Part shown: positions 42,351 to 50,883 of the stretch, piece after piece
How positions within the stretch are numbered: position 1 is the stretch's first letter
Layout: every line of letters begins with the position of its first letter
NCBI RefSeq assembly: GCF_002940005.1
Contig: NZ_MDEF01000013.1
DNA: 64,000 bases
Source: Xanthomonas hortorum
GTDB taxonomy: Bacteria > Pseudomonadota > Gammaproteobacteria > Xanthomonadales > Xanthomonadaceae
Reading direction: 5' to 3' (one strand)
Notes under the pieces: generated by a model
What the model saw: the letters and a program-made list of their open reading frames with translations, nothing else
Told to the model about the DNA's origin: nothing
The model's database searches: none
Program-made: the position numbers and the translations under genes

Positions 42351-43076
42351 CTAACCGCGGCAGTCCGGCGGAAGTTGGTTGTCGTCGATCTCGGAACTGC
42401 ACTGCCAACTGCTGGCATCAGCGTCGAAATCCAGCCACAACGCCTTGCCATTGAGCTTGGCCGATTTCGGTGCATGCATCACCGCTTCGATGCCGCACTG
42501 GGTGGTGTCGAAACGGCCGACCCGCACGCTGGTCAGCACGTCGCTTGCATAATGCTCGGGCGCCTGGAACCCGCTGTCGCCATTGACTGGACAACGGCCT
42601 TCCTGCGCGAGAAATTCGGCGATCTGCGGTTTTAATGGCGCCAATGCGGCCACCGCCTTGGCGACCTTGGTGCGTCCCACATAGTCCTGATAAGCCGGCA
42701 GCGCGATTGCAGCCAGAATGCCGATCACCGCCACCAGGACAAACATCCCCACCACCGCGCCCAGCACCAACGCCAGCGACCATCCCGGCCCGTGGTTCGT
42801 CAGGCGATGCGCTGGCAGTACAGACACGTGGGCAGGCGACATGTGTGCCGCCGCCGATGGCAGTGGCGGAGGCCGCGCTGCAGCGCCCAACTCGGTGGAG
42901 ATCGGCGGTCCGAGTTCATCGGCGCAGGCGGACAGCGGCACCCATTGGGCCAGGCCTTCGCGCCAGACCAGGGTATCCAAGGCAATCGCGCGATCGCGAT
43001 ACAGGCCCAGCAAGGCCTCGCCGGCCACCGGGCCACGCCGATGGCGGTTGCCCTCGGCGTAATACCAACTGCTCAT
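42351..43076 (-). CDS. GYF_2-domain protein with type IV pilin-like core
   Basis: 241 residues. GYF_2 module at 3-52 (WYYAEGNRHRRGPVAGEALL, TLVWREGLAQWVPL), a Pro/Ala linker, then a hydrophobic helix (about 100-130) whose sequence VAVIGILAAIALPAYQDYVG matches the pilin N-terminal helix. A pilin-like globular part with Cys pairs follows. The prepilin cleavage Gly and +5 Glu are absent, so it is probably not processed. The start at 43076 opens the GYF_2 domain; an upstream in-frame ATG adds unrelated residues. It lies 40 nt after smg. Confidence 0.83.
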   Translation of the reverse strand: MSSWYYAEGNRHRRGPVAGEALLGLYRDRAIALDTLVWREGLAQWVPLSACADELGPPISTELGAAARPPPLPSAAAHMSPAHVSVLPAHRLTNHGPGWSLALVLGAVVGMFVLVAVIGILAAIALPAYQDYVGRTKVAKAVAALAPLKPQIAEFLAQEGRCPVNGDSGFQAPEHYASDVLTSVRVGRFDTTQCGIEAVMHAPKSAKLNGKALWLDFDADASSWQCSSEIDDNQLPPDCRG

Positions 43077-43116
43077 TCCCGTCACCACGCACGCGCTTCC
43101 ATCGCGGCTTCGACCC

Positions 43117-43590
43117 TCAGTGTACGGGTTCAGGCTCGTCGAGGAACATCTGCGTTTCCATCCATGCATAGGCCGCTTCGGCGCCCGGCTGGTTGAACAG
43201 CACCATCAGCACCACCCACTTGAGGTCGTCCAGATCAAGCTCGTCCTGGTCCAGCGCCATGGCGCGGTCCAGCACCAACTCGCGCTGATCGGCATCGAGA
43301 ATGCGGTGTTGCTCCAGGAACATCAGAAACCCACGGCAATCCACATCGAGCTTGTCCAGTTCCGGGCCGTGGTAGATACGCACCGGCCCGTCGACGTGCG
43401 GGCGCGCAACGCTAGGCCGCTGCTCGGAGAGCGCGTCCAGCCAATCGAAGGCTTTACTGATTTCTGCAGGGCTGAAGCCAGCCTGGAACAGGCCATTCTG
43501 AAGCGAGTCACGGTCACGGACCAGGTCCGCGTCTTCGCTGAAATAATGTTCGAACAGGTACAGCAGTACATCAAGAATGCTCTCTTTCAT
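43117..43590 (-). CDS. smg: Smg (DUF494) family protein
   Basis: 157 residues matching the Smg/DUF494 family end to end (MKESILDVLLYLFEHYF at the N-terminus, MVLFNQPGAEAAYAWME near the C-terminus). It has the usual place directly downstream of dprA. Biochemical function is not established. Confidence 0.93.
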   Translation of the reverse strand: MKESILDVLLYLFEHYFSEDADLVRDRDSLQNGLFQAGFSPAEISKAFDWLDALSEQRPSVARPHVDGPVRIYHGPELDKLDVDCRGFLMFLEQHRILDADQRELVLDRAMALDQDELDLDDLKWVVLMVLFNQPGAEAAYAWMETQMFLDEPEPVH

Positions 43591-43633
43591 TGCCCCTCGG
43601 CCTGCGTCGCGCGACGCTGTGGAGGTGAAGAAA

Positions 43634-44770
43634 CTAGGGATTGCGGGTATAGCGACCGTGCTCGGTGACCACGTCTCCCTCCAGTTCCATGATGAGCAGC
43701 ATGGAGGACAGCGTGGCGGCCGTCAATCCGGTGCGTTCGACCAATGCATCCATAGGGGTTGGGTCGTGGCCAAGTGCCTGCCACAAGCGCTGGTAGTCCG
43801 GATCCGGGCGCGCGGTGGGGACGTTGGGCGCCGTCATGGCCTGATCAGTGGGGGCGGCCAGGCGCTGGCGCAAGGCATCGGCCAACTCGCCCGAGAGCAG
43901 GCGCAGCCCGTCGATGATCTGGGCCGGCTCCTGGGCCAGGGTGGCACCCTGACGGATCAGGTGATGGCAGCCGCGCGCGAGCGGATTGTGCAGCGAGCCG
44001 GGCAGGGCGAACACTTCACGCCCGGCCTCGGCTGCTAGCCGCGCGGTGATCAGCGCGCCCGAGCGCATGGCCGCTTCGACCACCAGCGTGCCCAATGCCA
44101 GCCCGGCGATGATCCGGTTGCGGGCCGGGAAGTGCCCCGCGGCCGCCGCTGTACCGGGCAGGTACTCGCTGACGACCGCACCACGCGCGGCGATGCGATC
44201 GCGCAAGCCGTGATGGTGTGCGGGATAGGCCACATCGGTGCCGGTGCCGACCACCGCCACGGTGATGCTGTCGGCGCGGGCTAGCGCGGCCTCGTGGGCG
44301 ATCGCATCCACGCCTGCCGCCATGCCGCTGACGATGCCCAGCCCGGCGCCCGCCAGGCTGGAAGCAAATGCGCGCGTGTGCTCCCGCCCTCCGGCCGTGG
44401 CTGCGCGGCTGCCGACCACCGCCACCGCTGGATGCCACAACGCATTGGGGTCGCCATCCACGAACAAGGCCAGCGGCGGATTGACCAGATGCCGCAACAG
44501 GGCGGGATAGTCCGGATCCTGCCAACCGATGAGGTGATGCCCGGGCTGCGCGCACCAGTGCAGCGCAGCGTCCAGCGCCTGCGTGTCGGGGACACGCAGC
44601 AGGGCCGATTGCAGCGCGTCGCAGCCGGCAGCGCGCCATGCATCGGAGCCGGCGGCAAGGATCTCGGCCGGCGAGGCGAACGTCGTTAGTAGCGTACGGC
44701 GCGGCGGGCTGCGGCCGCCGGCCAGCAGCAGGATCAACAACGCACGCAGGTCGGGAGCAATCAGGGCCAT
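43634..44770 (-). CDS. dprA: DNA processing protein DprA
   Basis: 378 residues; binds incoming single-stranded DNA and loads RecA in natural transformation. An N-terminal helical region is followed by the Rossmann-like core (about 105-290; VAVVGSRAATAGG, GIVSGMAAGVDAIAHEAAL, FPARNRIIAGL, RSGALITARLA) and a C-terminal winged-helix domain (TPMDALVERTGLTAATLSSM). Followed by smg after 43 nt. Confidence 0.96.
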   Translation of the reverse strand: MALIAPDLRALLILLLAGGRSPPRRTLLTTFASPAEILAAGSDAWRAAGCDALQSALLRVPDTQALDAALHWCAQPGHHLIGWQDPDYPALLRHLVNPPLALFVDGDPNALWHPAVAVVGSRAATAGGREHTRAFASSLAGAGLGIVSGMAAGVDAIAHEAALARADSITVAVVGTGTDVAYPAHHHGLRDRIAARGAVVSEYLPGTAAAAGHFPARNRIIAGLALGTLVVEAAMRSGALITARLAAEAGREVFALPGSLHNPLARGCHHLIRQGATLAQEPAQIIDGLRLLSGELADALRQRLAAPTDQAMTAPNVPTARPDPDYQRLWQALGHDPTPMDALVERTGLTAATLSSMLLIMELEGDVVTEHGRYTRNP

Positions 44771-44789
44771 GCGGTCAGCGTAGGCCGCA

Positions 44790-44818
44790 AACGACGACGG
44801 CGCCCTCAGGCGCCGTCG
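44790..44818 (-). terminator. Terminator between the LysM gene and dprA
   Basis: 10-bp perfect stem (44795-44804 with 44809-44818), 4-nt loop. On the minus strand it is followed by a short T-containing tail, so it would end the LysM transcript before dprA. Confidence 0.55.
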
Positions 44819-44844
44819 CGTTACAGCATCGGATTTTGTCGCGC

Positions 44845-45981
44845 TTATTGCGCGTCTGGATGCTTGACGATGTAGCCCAGGCCGGTCGGCTTGACGCTTT
44901 CCATCACCAACGCATAGCTGACCTTGTCGAAGGTGCGGAACACCATCGCGTGTGAGACGTATTCGTCGGGCAGGCCGACGGTGGAACCGGCTGGGCCGCT
45001 GAAATCGTCATCGGTCCGCGAAAAACGCGAGTGCTTGACGCGGTCGCTGACCGTACGGCCCTTGCGCCAGATCGAGAACACGGTGCCGTTGTTGATGCCT
45101 TCGCGCGCGCCACCGGAGATGGCGATCACGTCGCGGGTACCGCCGACGATGAAGGCATCGGAGATGGCGAGTACGCGCAACTCGGTCTGCGTGGCCTGTT
45201 CCGAGGGCGGATGCGGAATGAACTGCAGATCGTACGGCTGGGCTTCGACCGCGATGATGCGATCGCCCGCACGCACTTCACGGCCGCTGTCCTGCAGCAG
45301 CAAAGTCGCCGCCTTGGAATTGCCGCCTGCCGCGCTGCGGGTAATGGTGCCGACGTTGACCTGGGCCAGTTCATAACCCAGGAACTCGCGGCGACTGCTC
45401 GGCGCGATGTAGTTCTTCCAGATGTTGCCGGAGCCGGCGACGCTATTGCCGGCCATATCCAGATCATCGTTGGGTTTGGGCAGGCTGAACTTCACGGTCG
45501 GGCGCACCACTGCAAAACGCTGCCCCGGCTGTGCGTCATCCAGGCCGACCACGTAGGCCAACTGGCCAGTAGTGGCACGCGAACGACCGCCTTCCAGACC
45601 CACGACATACGGCAGGCCGTCGAAATCGTCGGTGACGCGCAGGTTTTTGAGAAACGGCTCGACGTCCGATAGCGGAATCGCATTGATCGGCGCTTCCTGA
45701 CGCGGGCCGGGCTGCACAGTGCCCTTGGCGACGCGATCCAGGTAGGCCAGGCTGATCACATCGCCCGGGTAGATCAGGTGCGGATTCTGAATTTGCGGAT
45801 TGGCCTGCCAGATTTCCGGCCACAGCCACGGCTTTTGCAGAAAACGCCCAGCGATGTCCCAAAGGGTATCCCCCTTGCGCACCACGTAAGTCTCTGGATG
45901 TTCGCCCACCGCTTGCGCGGCAGCGTAGGTCGCGACGGTCAGCATCGCCGCAGCGACGACCGTACGAAGTCGTTTCAACAT
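44845..45981 (-). CDS. LysM-domain envelope protein upstream of dprA
   Basis: 378 residues: signal peptide about 1-23 (VVAAAMLTVATYAAAQA), one LysM domain (about 30-80; TYVVRKGDTLWDIAGRFLQ, LIYPGDVISLAYL) and a long C-terminal beta-rich domain of unknown role. A LysM protein before dprA is common in beta- and gammaproteobacteria. The start is ATG 45981, with GAAGG 5 nt upstream; the longer frame adds residues that are not a signal sequence. Divergent to def. Confidence 0.88.
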   Translation of the reverse strand: MLKRLRTVVAAAMLTVATYAAAQAVGEHPETYVVRKGDTLWDIAGRFLQKPWLWPEIWQANPQIQNPHLIYPGDVISLAYLDRVAKGTVQPGPRQEAPINAIPLSDVEPFLKNLRVTDDFDGLPYVVGLEGGRSRATTGQLAYVVGLDDAQPGQRFAVVRPTVKFSLPKPNDDLDMAGNSVAGSGNIWKNYIAPSSRREFLGYELAQVNVGTITRSAAGGNSKAATLLLQDSGREVRAGDRIIAVEAQPYDLQFIPHPPSEQATQTELRVLAISDAFIVGGTRDVIAISGGAREGINNGTVFSIWRKGRTVSDRVKHSRFSRTDDDFSGPAGSTVGLPDEYVSHAMVFRTFDKVSYALVMESVKPTGLGYIVKHPDAQ

Positions 45982-46113
45982 GAGTGCCTTCTTGCCTGAT
46001 TCCCCAACAGGTCCGCGCACTATAGTCCAGAAACCCCGGCGCTACGCAAGCAGTGCGCTAGAATAGGAGCGTCTTGCCGGCGCCGCGCCGGTGTTCCCAG
46101 CACGGGTAACCCC

Positions 46114-46626
46114 ATGGCTTTGCTCCCTATTCTCGAATTTCCCGACCCGCGGCTGCGCACCAAGGCCGTGCCGGTCGATGCTGCCGAGGTCACCAGCCCG
46201 GCATTTCAACGCTTGCTCGACGATATGTTCCAGACCATGTACGAGGCGCCCGGCATCGGCCTGGCCGCCAGTCAGGTGGATGTGCACAAGCGTTTCATGG
46301 TGATCGACGTCAGCGACGAGAAGAACCTGCCGCAGGTGTTCATCAACCCGCAAATCGTCAGCAAACAGGGCGAACAGCTGTATCAGGAAGGCTGCCTGTC
46401 GGTGCCGGGCATCTATGCCGATGTCAGCCGTGCCGATGCGATCACGGTGCGCTATGTCGACCGCCACGGGCAGGCGCAGGAACTGAGCACCGAAGGCCTG
46501 CTGGCGGTGTGCATCCAGCATGAGATGGATCACCTGGACGGCAAGTTGTTTGTCGATTATCTGTCGCCGCTCAAGCGCGAGATGGTGCGCAAGAAACTGG
46601 CCAAGCAGCGCAAACACGTTGCCTGA
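46114..46626 (+). CDS. def: Peptide deformylase
   Basis: 170-residue metalloenzyme that removes the formyl group from nascent proteins. The three motifs are intact: GIGLAASQV (47-55), EGCLSVPG (92-99) and QHEMDHLDG (135-143), giving the Cys-His-His metal site. Upstream of fmt and rsmB, the conserved order; a 102-base palindromic repeat separates it from fmt. Confidence 0.98.
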   Translation: MALLPILEFPDPRLRTKAVPVDAAEVTSPAFQRLLDDMFQTMYEAPGIGLAASQVDVHKRFMVIDVSDEKNLPQVFINPQIVSKQGEQLYQEGCLSVPGIYADVSRADAITVRYVDRHGQAQELSTEGLLAVCIQHEMDHLDGKLFVDYLSPLKREMVRKKLAKQRKHVA

Positions 46627-46631
46627 CGGCC

Positions 46632-46721
46632 GGGATTCGGGAGTCGGGATTCGGAAAGCCGGTTCTCTCACCGATTGCCGAATCCGCCCCTGCGACTCCC
46701 CAATTTCCACTCCCGAATCCC
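46632..46721. repeat. GGATT-family inverted repeat between def and fmt
   Basis: Outer 13-base arms GGGATTCGGGAGT (46632-46644) and ACTCCCGAATCCC (46709-46721) are perfectly complementary. Inner GGGATTCGG / CCGAATCC words are also complementary. Same word family as 5284 and 62312. On one transcript it would form a long hairpin between def and fmt. Confidence 0.75.
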
Positions 46722-46728
46722 CCGCCCA

Positions 46729-47652
46729 ATGAAAATCATCTTCGCCGGTACGCCGGATTTTGCCGTCGCCTCGTTGCGCGCTGCCGCGCAGCGACATGAA
46801 GTGGTGGCGGTCTATACCCAGCCGGATCGGCCTGCCGGCCGCGGCCGTGGGCTGACCGCCTCGCCGGTCAAGCTGGAAGCGATCGCGCGCGGCATCCCGG
46901 TGTTTCAGCCGCAAACGCTGCGCTCGCCCGAGGCCCTTGCGACGCTGCGCGCGCTCGATGCCGACCTGATGGTGGTGGTGGCTTACGGCTTGATCCTGCC
47001 CAAGGCAGTGCTGGCCGCGCCGACCTACGGCTGCTGGAACGTGCATGCCTCGTTACTGCCGCGCTGGCGTGGCGCCGCGCCGATCCAGCGTGCGATCGAG
47101 GCCGGCGATACCGAAACCGGCGTGTGCCTGATGCAGATGGAAGCCGGTCTGGATACCGGCCCGGTGCTGCTGTCGCAACGTCTGGAGATCGGGGAGCAGG
47201 AAACCGGCGGGCAGCTGCATGACCGCCTCGCCGCGCTGGGTGCGCAGGTGCTGTCCGATGGACTGGGGTTGCTGCGTGCCGGCGTTCGCCCGGTGGCGCA
47301 ACCTCAGCCGGCCGAGGGTGTGACCTACGCGCACAAGCTGGACAAGGCGCAGGCGCGGCTGGACTGGGCGCAGCCGGCGCAGGAGCTGGCGCGGCGCGTG
47401 CGCGCGTTCAATCCATGGCCGGTGGCCGAGGCGATGCTGGCCGGTGAGCGTGTGCGCCTGCATGGCGCAGTGGCGCTGGACCTGGCACATCGGCAGGCGC
47501 CGGGCACGTTGCTGGCCGCCAGCAAGCAGGGCATCGATATCGCCTGCGGTGCGGGTGCGTTGCGGGTACGCGTCTTGCAGCGCGAGGGCGGCAAGGCGAT
47601 CACCGCCGCCGACTACCTCAACGCGCGCCGCGATCTGCCGGCGCTGACCTGA
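46729..47652 (+). CDS. fmt: Methionyl-tRNA formyltransferase
   Basis: Adds the formyl group to initiator Met-tRNA. 307 residues: N-terminal Rossmann-like domain with IIFAGTPDFAVASLRA and the 10-formyl-THF site HASLLPRWRGAAPIQ, plus a C-terminal OB-like domain (ARRVRAFNPWPVAEA). The start at 46729 opens the family motif. Its stop overlaps the rsmB start (TGATG). Confidence 0.98.
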   Translation: MKIIFAGTPDFAVASLRAAAQRHEVVAVYTQPDRPAGRGRGLTASPVKLEAIARGIPVFQPQTLRSPEALATLRALDADLMVVVAYGLILPKAVLAAPTYGCWNVHASLLPRWRGAAPIQRAIEAGDTETGVCLMQMEAGLDTGPVLLSQRLEIGEQETGGQLHDRLAALGAQVLSDGLGLLRAGVRPVAQPQPAEGVTYAHKLDKAQARLDWAQPAQELARRVRAFNPWPVAEAMLAGERVRLHGAVALDLAHRQAPGTLLAASKQGIDIACGAGALRVRVLQREGGKAITAADYLNARRDLPALT

Positions 47653-48962
47653 TGTCGACGGAAGCCGCCACTGCCGGCGTTGCCTCGCGTCTGGCTGCAG
47701 CGCGGGTGCTGACGGCGGTGTTCGACCAGGGCCGCTCGCTCAAGGCCGAACTGGCCGCGAGCTTGCCCGGCCTGAGCGATCCGCGTGACCGCGCGCTGGT
47801 GGAGGCGATCTGTTTTGCGGTGCTGCGCCGCCGCCCGGCCTACGACGTAGCGCTGCGGCAGTGGCTGGAGCGCCCGTTGCCGCCGCGCGATGCCGAACTG
47901 AAAGCGCTGCTGATGGCCGGCTTCGCCCAGCTCGACGTGCTGCAACTGCCTGCGCATGCGGCGTTGTCGGCCACCGTAGACGCGTGTCGTGCGCTGGGCC
48001 GGCCGCGTCAGGCCGGCATGGTCAACGCGATCCTGCGGCGTGCGCAGCGCGAAGGATTTCCGGCAGTGTCTGCCGATGCCGGTTGGCCGTCCTGGTTGCG
48101 CAAGCAGCTGCGTGCCGATTGGGGCGACCACGCCGAAACCATCTTTGTGGCAAGCGCGCTGATGGCGCCGATGTGGCTGCGGGTGCATCGCGGGCGCACC
48201 GATCCGGCCGCGTATGTCGCGCGTCTGGCCGAACTGGGCATCGCTGCGGAAACCGATCCGGTGTTGCCGGATGCGGTGCGCTTGCACAGTGCGCTGCCGG
48301 TGAGTCAGTTGCCGGGTTTTGCCGAAGGCGAGGTCTCGGTGCAGGACGGCTCTGCGCAGCAGGTGGCCGATGCACTGCCGTTGGCTCCATCGGCGCGCGT
48401 GCTCGATGCCTGCGCCGCGCCCGGTGGCAAGGCGGCGCATCTGCTGGAACGCCATCCGGGCCTGCAGCTTACCGCGCTGGATGTGGATGCGCGCCGGCTG
48501 GAACGCGTGCAGCAGACCCTGCAGCGCACCGTGCCGGGCGCGCAGGTGACGCTGCATGCGGCCGACGCCGCCGACCCCGCCGCGTGGTGGGACGGGCAGC
48601 CGTTCGATGCGGTGCTGCTGGATGCGCCGTGTTCGGCCACCGGCGTGGTGCGCCGTCAGCCGGATGTGCTGCTGCATCGCCGTGCCGACGATATCGATGC
48701 GGTGTGCGCCTTGCAGGCGCGCCTGCTCGATGCGGCCTGGCGCACGCTGCGTCCGGGCGGGCAGTTGCTTTACACCACCTGTTCCTTGCTCGCGCGTGAG
48801 AACCAGGCCCAGGTGGAGGCGTTTTTGCAACGCACCGCCGATGCACAGGCGCAGCCGCTAGGTGCGCAGTTCGGGCATGCAGCAGGTGCCGGGCGCCAGC
48901 GGTTTCCAGGCGAGCAGCACTGCGACGGATTTTTCTACGCGCTTTTGCTAAAAACCTCCTGA
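47652..48962 (+). CDS. rsmB: 16S rRNA (cytosine-967-C5)-methyltransferase RsmB
   Basis: 436 residues. N-terminal NusB-like RNA-binding domain (about 10-140), then a Rossmann methyltransferase domain with the SAM motif DACAAPGGKAAHLLE and the two catalytic cysteines in DAPCSATGVVRRQPDV and YTTCSLLARENQ. Start overlaps the fmt stop by one base. Confidence 0.97.
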   Translation: MSTEAATAGVASRLAAARVLTAVFDQGRSLKAELAASLPGLSDPRDRALVEAICFAVLRRRPAYDVALRQWLERPLPPRDAELKALLMAGFAQLDVLQLPAHAALSATVDACRALGRPRQAGMVNAILRRAQREGFPAVSADAGWPSWLRKQLRADWGDHAETIFVASALMAPMWLRVHRGRTDPAAYVARLAELGIAAETDPVLPDAVRLHSALPVSQLPGFAEGEVSVQDGSAQQVADALPLAPSARVLDACAAPGGKAAHLLERHPGLQLTALDVDARRLERVQQTLQRTVPGAQVTLHAADAADPAAWWDGQPFDAVLLDAPCSATGVVRRQPDVLLHRRADDIDAVCALQARLLDAAWRTLRPGGQLLYTTCSLLARENQAQVEAFLQRTADAQAQPLGAQFGHAAGAGRQRFPGEQHCDGFFYALLLKTS

Positions 48963-49009
48963 TCGCGCGCCGAGTCGGCGCTCCCTCCTGCTTCCCACTG
49001 CCGCCGGCC

Positions 49010-50731
49010 ATGCTCAAGACCCGTGCTTCCACCGATTTCTGGCTGCTGGCCATCACCGCTGTATTGGTCATCGGTGCCGGCCTGGGATTGCGTGAACCCT
49101 GGCCGGCGGACGAGCCGCGTTTTGCGCTGGTCGCCAAGCAGATGGTGCTGAGCGGCGACTGGCTGTTCCCGCATCGCGGCAACGAGCTGTACTCGGACAA
49201 GCCGCCGATGCTGATGTGGCTGCAGGCGCTGTTCTACACGCTGCTGGGCAATTGGCGGGTGGCGTTCCTGCTGCCGTCGCTGCTGGCAGCCCTGGGCACG
49301 CTGGCCTGCGTGTACGACCTGGGGCGGCGGCTGTGGACCCGGCGCGTCGGCCTGTATGCGGCCTGGATGCTGCTGTTCACGTTGCACTTCACCTTCCAGG
49401 CCAAGAAGGCGCAGATCGACCCGCTGGTGGTGTTCTGGATCACCCTGGCCAATTACGGCCTGTTGCGCCATCTGTTGATGGGCCCGGCCTGGCGCTGGTG
49501 GACGCTGGGCTGGTTCGCCGCCGGGCTGGGCGTGATCACCAAGGGCGTTGGCGTGATCGCGTTGCTGATGCTGATCCCGGCCGGCATTGCGTCGGCGCGC
49601 GGTTGGCCGGGCGTACGCGTGCATGTGCGCGATCGGCGCTTCTGGCTGGGGCCGCTGTTTTTCTTTGTCGCGATCCTGCTGTGGTTCGTGCCGATGATGG
49701 TGACCGCGCTGACCGCAGGTCAGCCCGAATACCGCGTGTATCTCAACGACATCCTGCTGCGCCAGACCGCCAAGCGCTACGCCAGCTCCTGGGACCACGC
49801 GCAACCGGTCTGGTACCACTTGAAGGGCATGGCCACGATGTGGCTGCCGACCATCCTGCTGCTGCCATGGGCGATCCCGGCCTGGCGGCGCCGGCTCAAG
49901 CGCCGCGATCCGCGCTATCTGCTGCCGCTGGCATGGTGGCTGTTGGTGCTGGTGTTCTTCACCATTCCCAGCGGCAAGCGCGATGTCTACATCCTGCCGG
50001 CGCTGCCGATGTTCTGCCTGGCGCTGGCGCCGTTGGCGGCGGGGCTGTTGCGCCGGGCCGGGGTGCAGCGCGTGTTGTTCGGATTCGCGCTGCTGCTGAC
50101 GGTGGTCTTCAGTGTTGGCGGGGTGGCGATGCTGATCGGGCATCCGGGCTTCGAGCAGAAGATCATGGACAGCCGCGGAGTCGGCAGCGAGGCGACCGAC
50201 CCGCTCGGCTGGCTGTTGCTGGCGGTGGGGGTGTGGGGCGTGGCCAGCCTGCTGTTGCTGCGGGTGCGCCGCTCCGCGCTTGCGGTCGCCTCGCTGCTGG
50301 GTGCGTGGTGGGTGGCGTTCGGGCTGGTCTGCTACCCGATCTTCAACGACTCCAGCTCGTCGGGCGCGATGATGCGCGAAGCCGGGCGCCGGATCGGGGT
50401 GGATGCGCAGCTCGGGCTGGTGGCCTGGAAAGAGCAGAATCTGCTGATGGCCGACCGCCCCGCGCAGACCTTCGGCTTCAAGGTGCCGTGGGAACAACAG
50501 CTGCAACGCGGGGTGACCTGGCAGGCAGAGCAGCCTGCGCAACGCTGGCTGTTGGTACAGGAGACGGCGTTGCTGGCCTGCGTGGATCGCAGTCGCAGCC
50601 AATTGGTGGGTGTGGCCAACCGTCGTCGCTGGTGGCTGGTGCCGGCCGATGCGGTGCGCGGCAGCTGCGTGGCGAGCTCCAACGAGCGGGCGGTGGAAGC
50701 GCAGGAGCAGGGCAACCTGGAGACCGAATGA
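49010..50731 (+). CDS. GT39-family glycosyltransferase (ArnT/PMT-like)
   Basis: 573 residues, about ten to twelve transmembrane helices. GT39/ArnT signature near the N-terminus: WPADEPRFALVAKQM with the catalytic Asp-Glu, and DKPPMLMWLQALFYTLLG. ArnT relatives use undecaprenyl-phosphate sugars to modify lipid A or other envelope glycans. It starts 47 nt after rsmB and is followed by an O-antigen ligase. The sugar cannot be assigned. Confidence 0.87.
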   Translation: MLKTRASTDFWLLAITAVLVIGAGLGLREPWPADEPRFALVAKQMVLSGDWLFPHRGNELYSDKPPMLMWLQALFYTLLGNWRVAFLLPSLLAALGTLACVYDLGRRLWTRRVGLYAAWMLLFTLHFTFQAKKAQIDPLVVFWITLANYGLLRHLLMGPAWRWWTLGWFAAGLGVITKGVGVIALLMLIPAGIASARGWPGVRVHVRDRRFWLGPLFFFVAILLWFVPMMVTALTAGQPEYRVYLNDILLRQTAKRYASSWDHAQPVWYHLKGMATMWLPTILLLPWAIPAWRRRLKRRDPRYLLPLAWWLLVLVFFTIPSGKRDVYILPALPMFCLALAPLAAGLLRRAGVQRVLFGFALLLTVVFSVGGVAMLIGHPGFEQKIMDSRGVGSEATDPLGWLLLAVGVWGVASLLLLRVRRSALAVASLLGAWWVAFGLVCYPIFNDSSSSGAMMREAGRRIGVDAQLGLVAWKEQNLLMADRPAQTFGFKVPWEQQLQRGVTWQAEQPAQRWLLVQETALLACVDRSRSQLVGVANRRRWWLVPADAVRGSCVASSNERAVEAQEQGNLETE

Positions 50732-50883
50732 GGGCACTGAGCACTCGTCCCGGGCCCGATTTGCGCCGCGTCAATGCGGTCACCGGCCGCTGTCTAGCGA
50801 CGATTCATGCGGGACATCGTTAGCTTGGCCGGCATTGCCGCTGCGTGTTGCCCGCTTTACCTCCCTTTCGCCACCGATGCTCG

